From the NCBI GenBank assembly GCA_002715405.1, contig PAZD01000018.1, forward strand, positions 1 to 6,422: a stretch of DNA of 6,422 nucleotides, given 5' to 3'. This document shows positions 5,548 through 6,422 of this stretch, piece by piece. Both the position numbers and the translations under genes were made by a program. How positions within the stretch are numbered: position 1 is the first letter of the stretch; each line of letters starts with the position of its first letter. The stretch comes from Acidimicrobiaceae bacterium. Lineage in GTDB: Bacteria; Actinomycetota; Acidimicrobiia; Acidimicrobiales; UBA8592. The notes below the pieces were generated by a model. It was not told the origin of the DNA. It was given only the letters and a program-made list of their open reading frames with translations, and did no database searches.

Positions 5548-5555
5548 TTTATTTA

Positions 5556-6422
5556 ATGAACACTAAAGCATTAAATAACTCCGACGACCAAACTGCCGCA
5601 ATGTATGCCTTCTGTCTCCGTTTCTTCTCGGAGCTAAAAGCTTTGGGTACAAATAGCGTAGTTATCTCTCCGGGATCTAGAAGCACCCCTCTAGCGCTCT
5701 CGGCAAAATCTGTTGGATTAGAAACAACGGTTCAACTTGATGAACGAGTAGCGGCATTCCACGCGCTAGGAGCTTCAAAAATCTCCGGAATTCCGACAGT
5801 GCTCATCTGTAGTTCAGGGACTGCGGCCGCAAATTATCTTCCAGCAATTATTGAAGCGAGCTATTCCCAAATTCCTATGATTATTTGCACAGCTGATCGC
5901 CCACCAGAACTTCGTCAGTGGGGTGCAGGTCAAACAGTCAACCAAGTAGGAATTTATGGAAACAATGTTCGTTGGAGCTATGATCTGCCTGTTGCTTCAG
6001 AGGTGGAGCAAAATCTTGCGAGGTCTACCGCTTTGCGTGCATGGTCAATGTCCACAGGAGACATCAAAGGCCCAGTTCATTTAAATTGGCCGTTTCGCAA
6101 GCCACTTGAGCCCGTCAAGGATTTAGAACCTCCCGAACCTACTCTGACTTCCGGGATAACGCATGGCAACGTCACCGTTGATGACGCTCTGCTGGGAAAT
6201 CTTGCCGAACAATATGATCGTGGACTCATTGCCCTAGGTCCAAACAATTTTCCGATAGAAGAATTTGAAAACCTTCTTATGTTTAGCGCAAACAATGGGT
6301 GGCCAATAATAGCTGATCCATGCTCGCAGATCAGGACTATAGATAACAAGATGGATGCGCCGATTATCACTTCCAGCGAACTCTTGTTGACATCTGAAAG
6401 GTTTTTATCGCTTCTTCCACCT
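5556..6422 (+). CDS. menD: SEPHCHC synthase MenD (menaquinone biosynthesis), N-terminal part, cut by window end
   Basis: MenD is a cytoplasmic thiamine-diphosphate enzyme that joins isochorismate with the succinic semialdehyde unit from 2-oxoglutarate, giving 2-succinyl-5-enolpyruvyl-6-hydroxy-3-cyclohexene-1-carboxylate, the first committed step of classical menaquinone synthesis. The frame is open for 289 codons to the window edge, about half of the usual 550-580 residues. Visible motifs are SPGSRSTPLALS (38-49), LDERVAAFHALG (61-72) with Glu63 as the glutamate that activates the cofactor, CSSGTAAANYLPAIIEA (85-101) and TADRPPELRQWGAGQ (112-126). A less conserved middle domain follows. The ThDP and magnesium-binding C-terminal domain lies beyond the window. 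The ATG at 5556 has no SD; a later in-frame ATG at 5601 (Met16) also lacks one and would trim the first helix. No frameshift is seen. It is divergent from the FAD dehydrogenase, which may deliver electrons to the menaquinone pool. Confidence 0.95.
   Translation, partial: MNTKALNNSDDQTAAMYAFCLRFFSELKALGTNSVVISPGSRSTPLALSAKSVGLETTVQLDERVAAFHALGASKISGIPTVLICSSGTAAANYLPAIIEASYSQIPMIICTADRPPELRQWGAGQTVNQVGIYGNNVRWSYDLPVASEVEQNLARSTALRAWSMSTGDIKGPVHLNWPFRKPLEPVKDLEPPEPTLTSGITHGNVTVDDALLGNLAEQYDRGLIALGPNNFPIEEFENLLMFSANNGWPIIADPCSQIRTIDNKMDAPIITSSELLLTSERFLSLLPP

Noticed and set aside
6077..6370. Minus-strand open frame of 97 codons inside menD
   Set aside because: It lies antisense to strongly conserved menD coding sequence and its product shows no recognisable motif, so it is a shadow frame.

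Overview
The window looks like ordinary chromosomal DNA from a mid-GC bacterium (a few lines counted by eye give roughly 37-47% GC; I did not count the whole window). Several things point to Actinomycetota: the ClpP matches the actinobacterial ClpP1 type (SDRDRWFTA and VDHVI near the C-terminus), the PncB tail resembles mycobacterial PncB (ends in AIPT plus a basic residue), the small secreted protein has the spaced FC...C pattern common in that phylum, and TAnnnT hexamers sit 8-9 bases before SD-less starts, as expected for leaderless mRNAs. The GC is low for cultivated actinobacteria, so an uncultivated, perhaps aquatic, lineage is possible, but the sequence does not settle this. I see no insertion sequence, phage gene, CRISPR array, toxin-antitoxin pair or defence gene.

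Layout. (1) Bases 2-1889, plus strand: an NAD-salvage operon with the 3' end of pncB (nicotinate phosphoribosyltransferase), pncA (nicotinamidase) and nrtR (Nudix-related repressor of NAD genes), with overlapping or nearly abutting junctions. PncA turns nicotinamide into nicotinate, PncB turns nicotinate into its mononucleotide, and NrtR probably senses the NAD state and regulates the operon; its operator should lie upstream, outside the window. (2) A tRNA-Leu(UAG) at 1964-2047, followed by a lone clpP at 2165-2764 with a ClgR-like dyad in its leader. (3) Minus strand, convergent with clpP: rpe (ribulose-phosphate 3-epimerase, 3938-3243) and, translationally coupled to it, a small putative secreted protein or lipoprotein (3246-2782). 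(4) Minus strand: a GlcD/D2HGDH-type FAD-dependent 2-hydroxyacid dehydrogenase (5450-4092). (5) Divergent from it on the plus strand: menD of menaquinone biosynthesis, from 5556 and cut by the window end.

The genes are mostly housekeeping. The points worth a second look are fine-scale: a substituted phosphate-loop motif in PncB, a charge-reversed Nudix box in NrtR, two competing starts in clpP, a ClgR-like box with one extra spacer base, a matched pair of leaderless-type promoters between the dehydrogenase and menD, and a triple ATARTGG repeat upstream of rpe. I found no evidence of a new multi-gene system.
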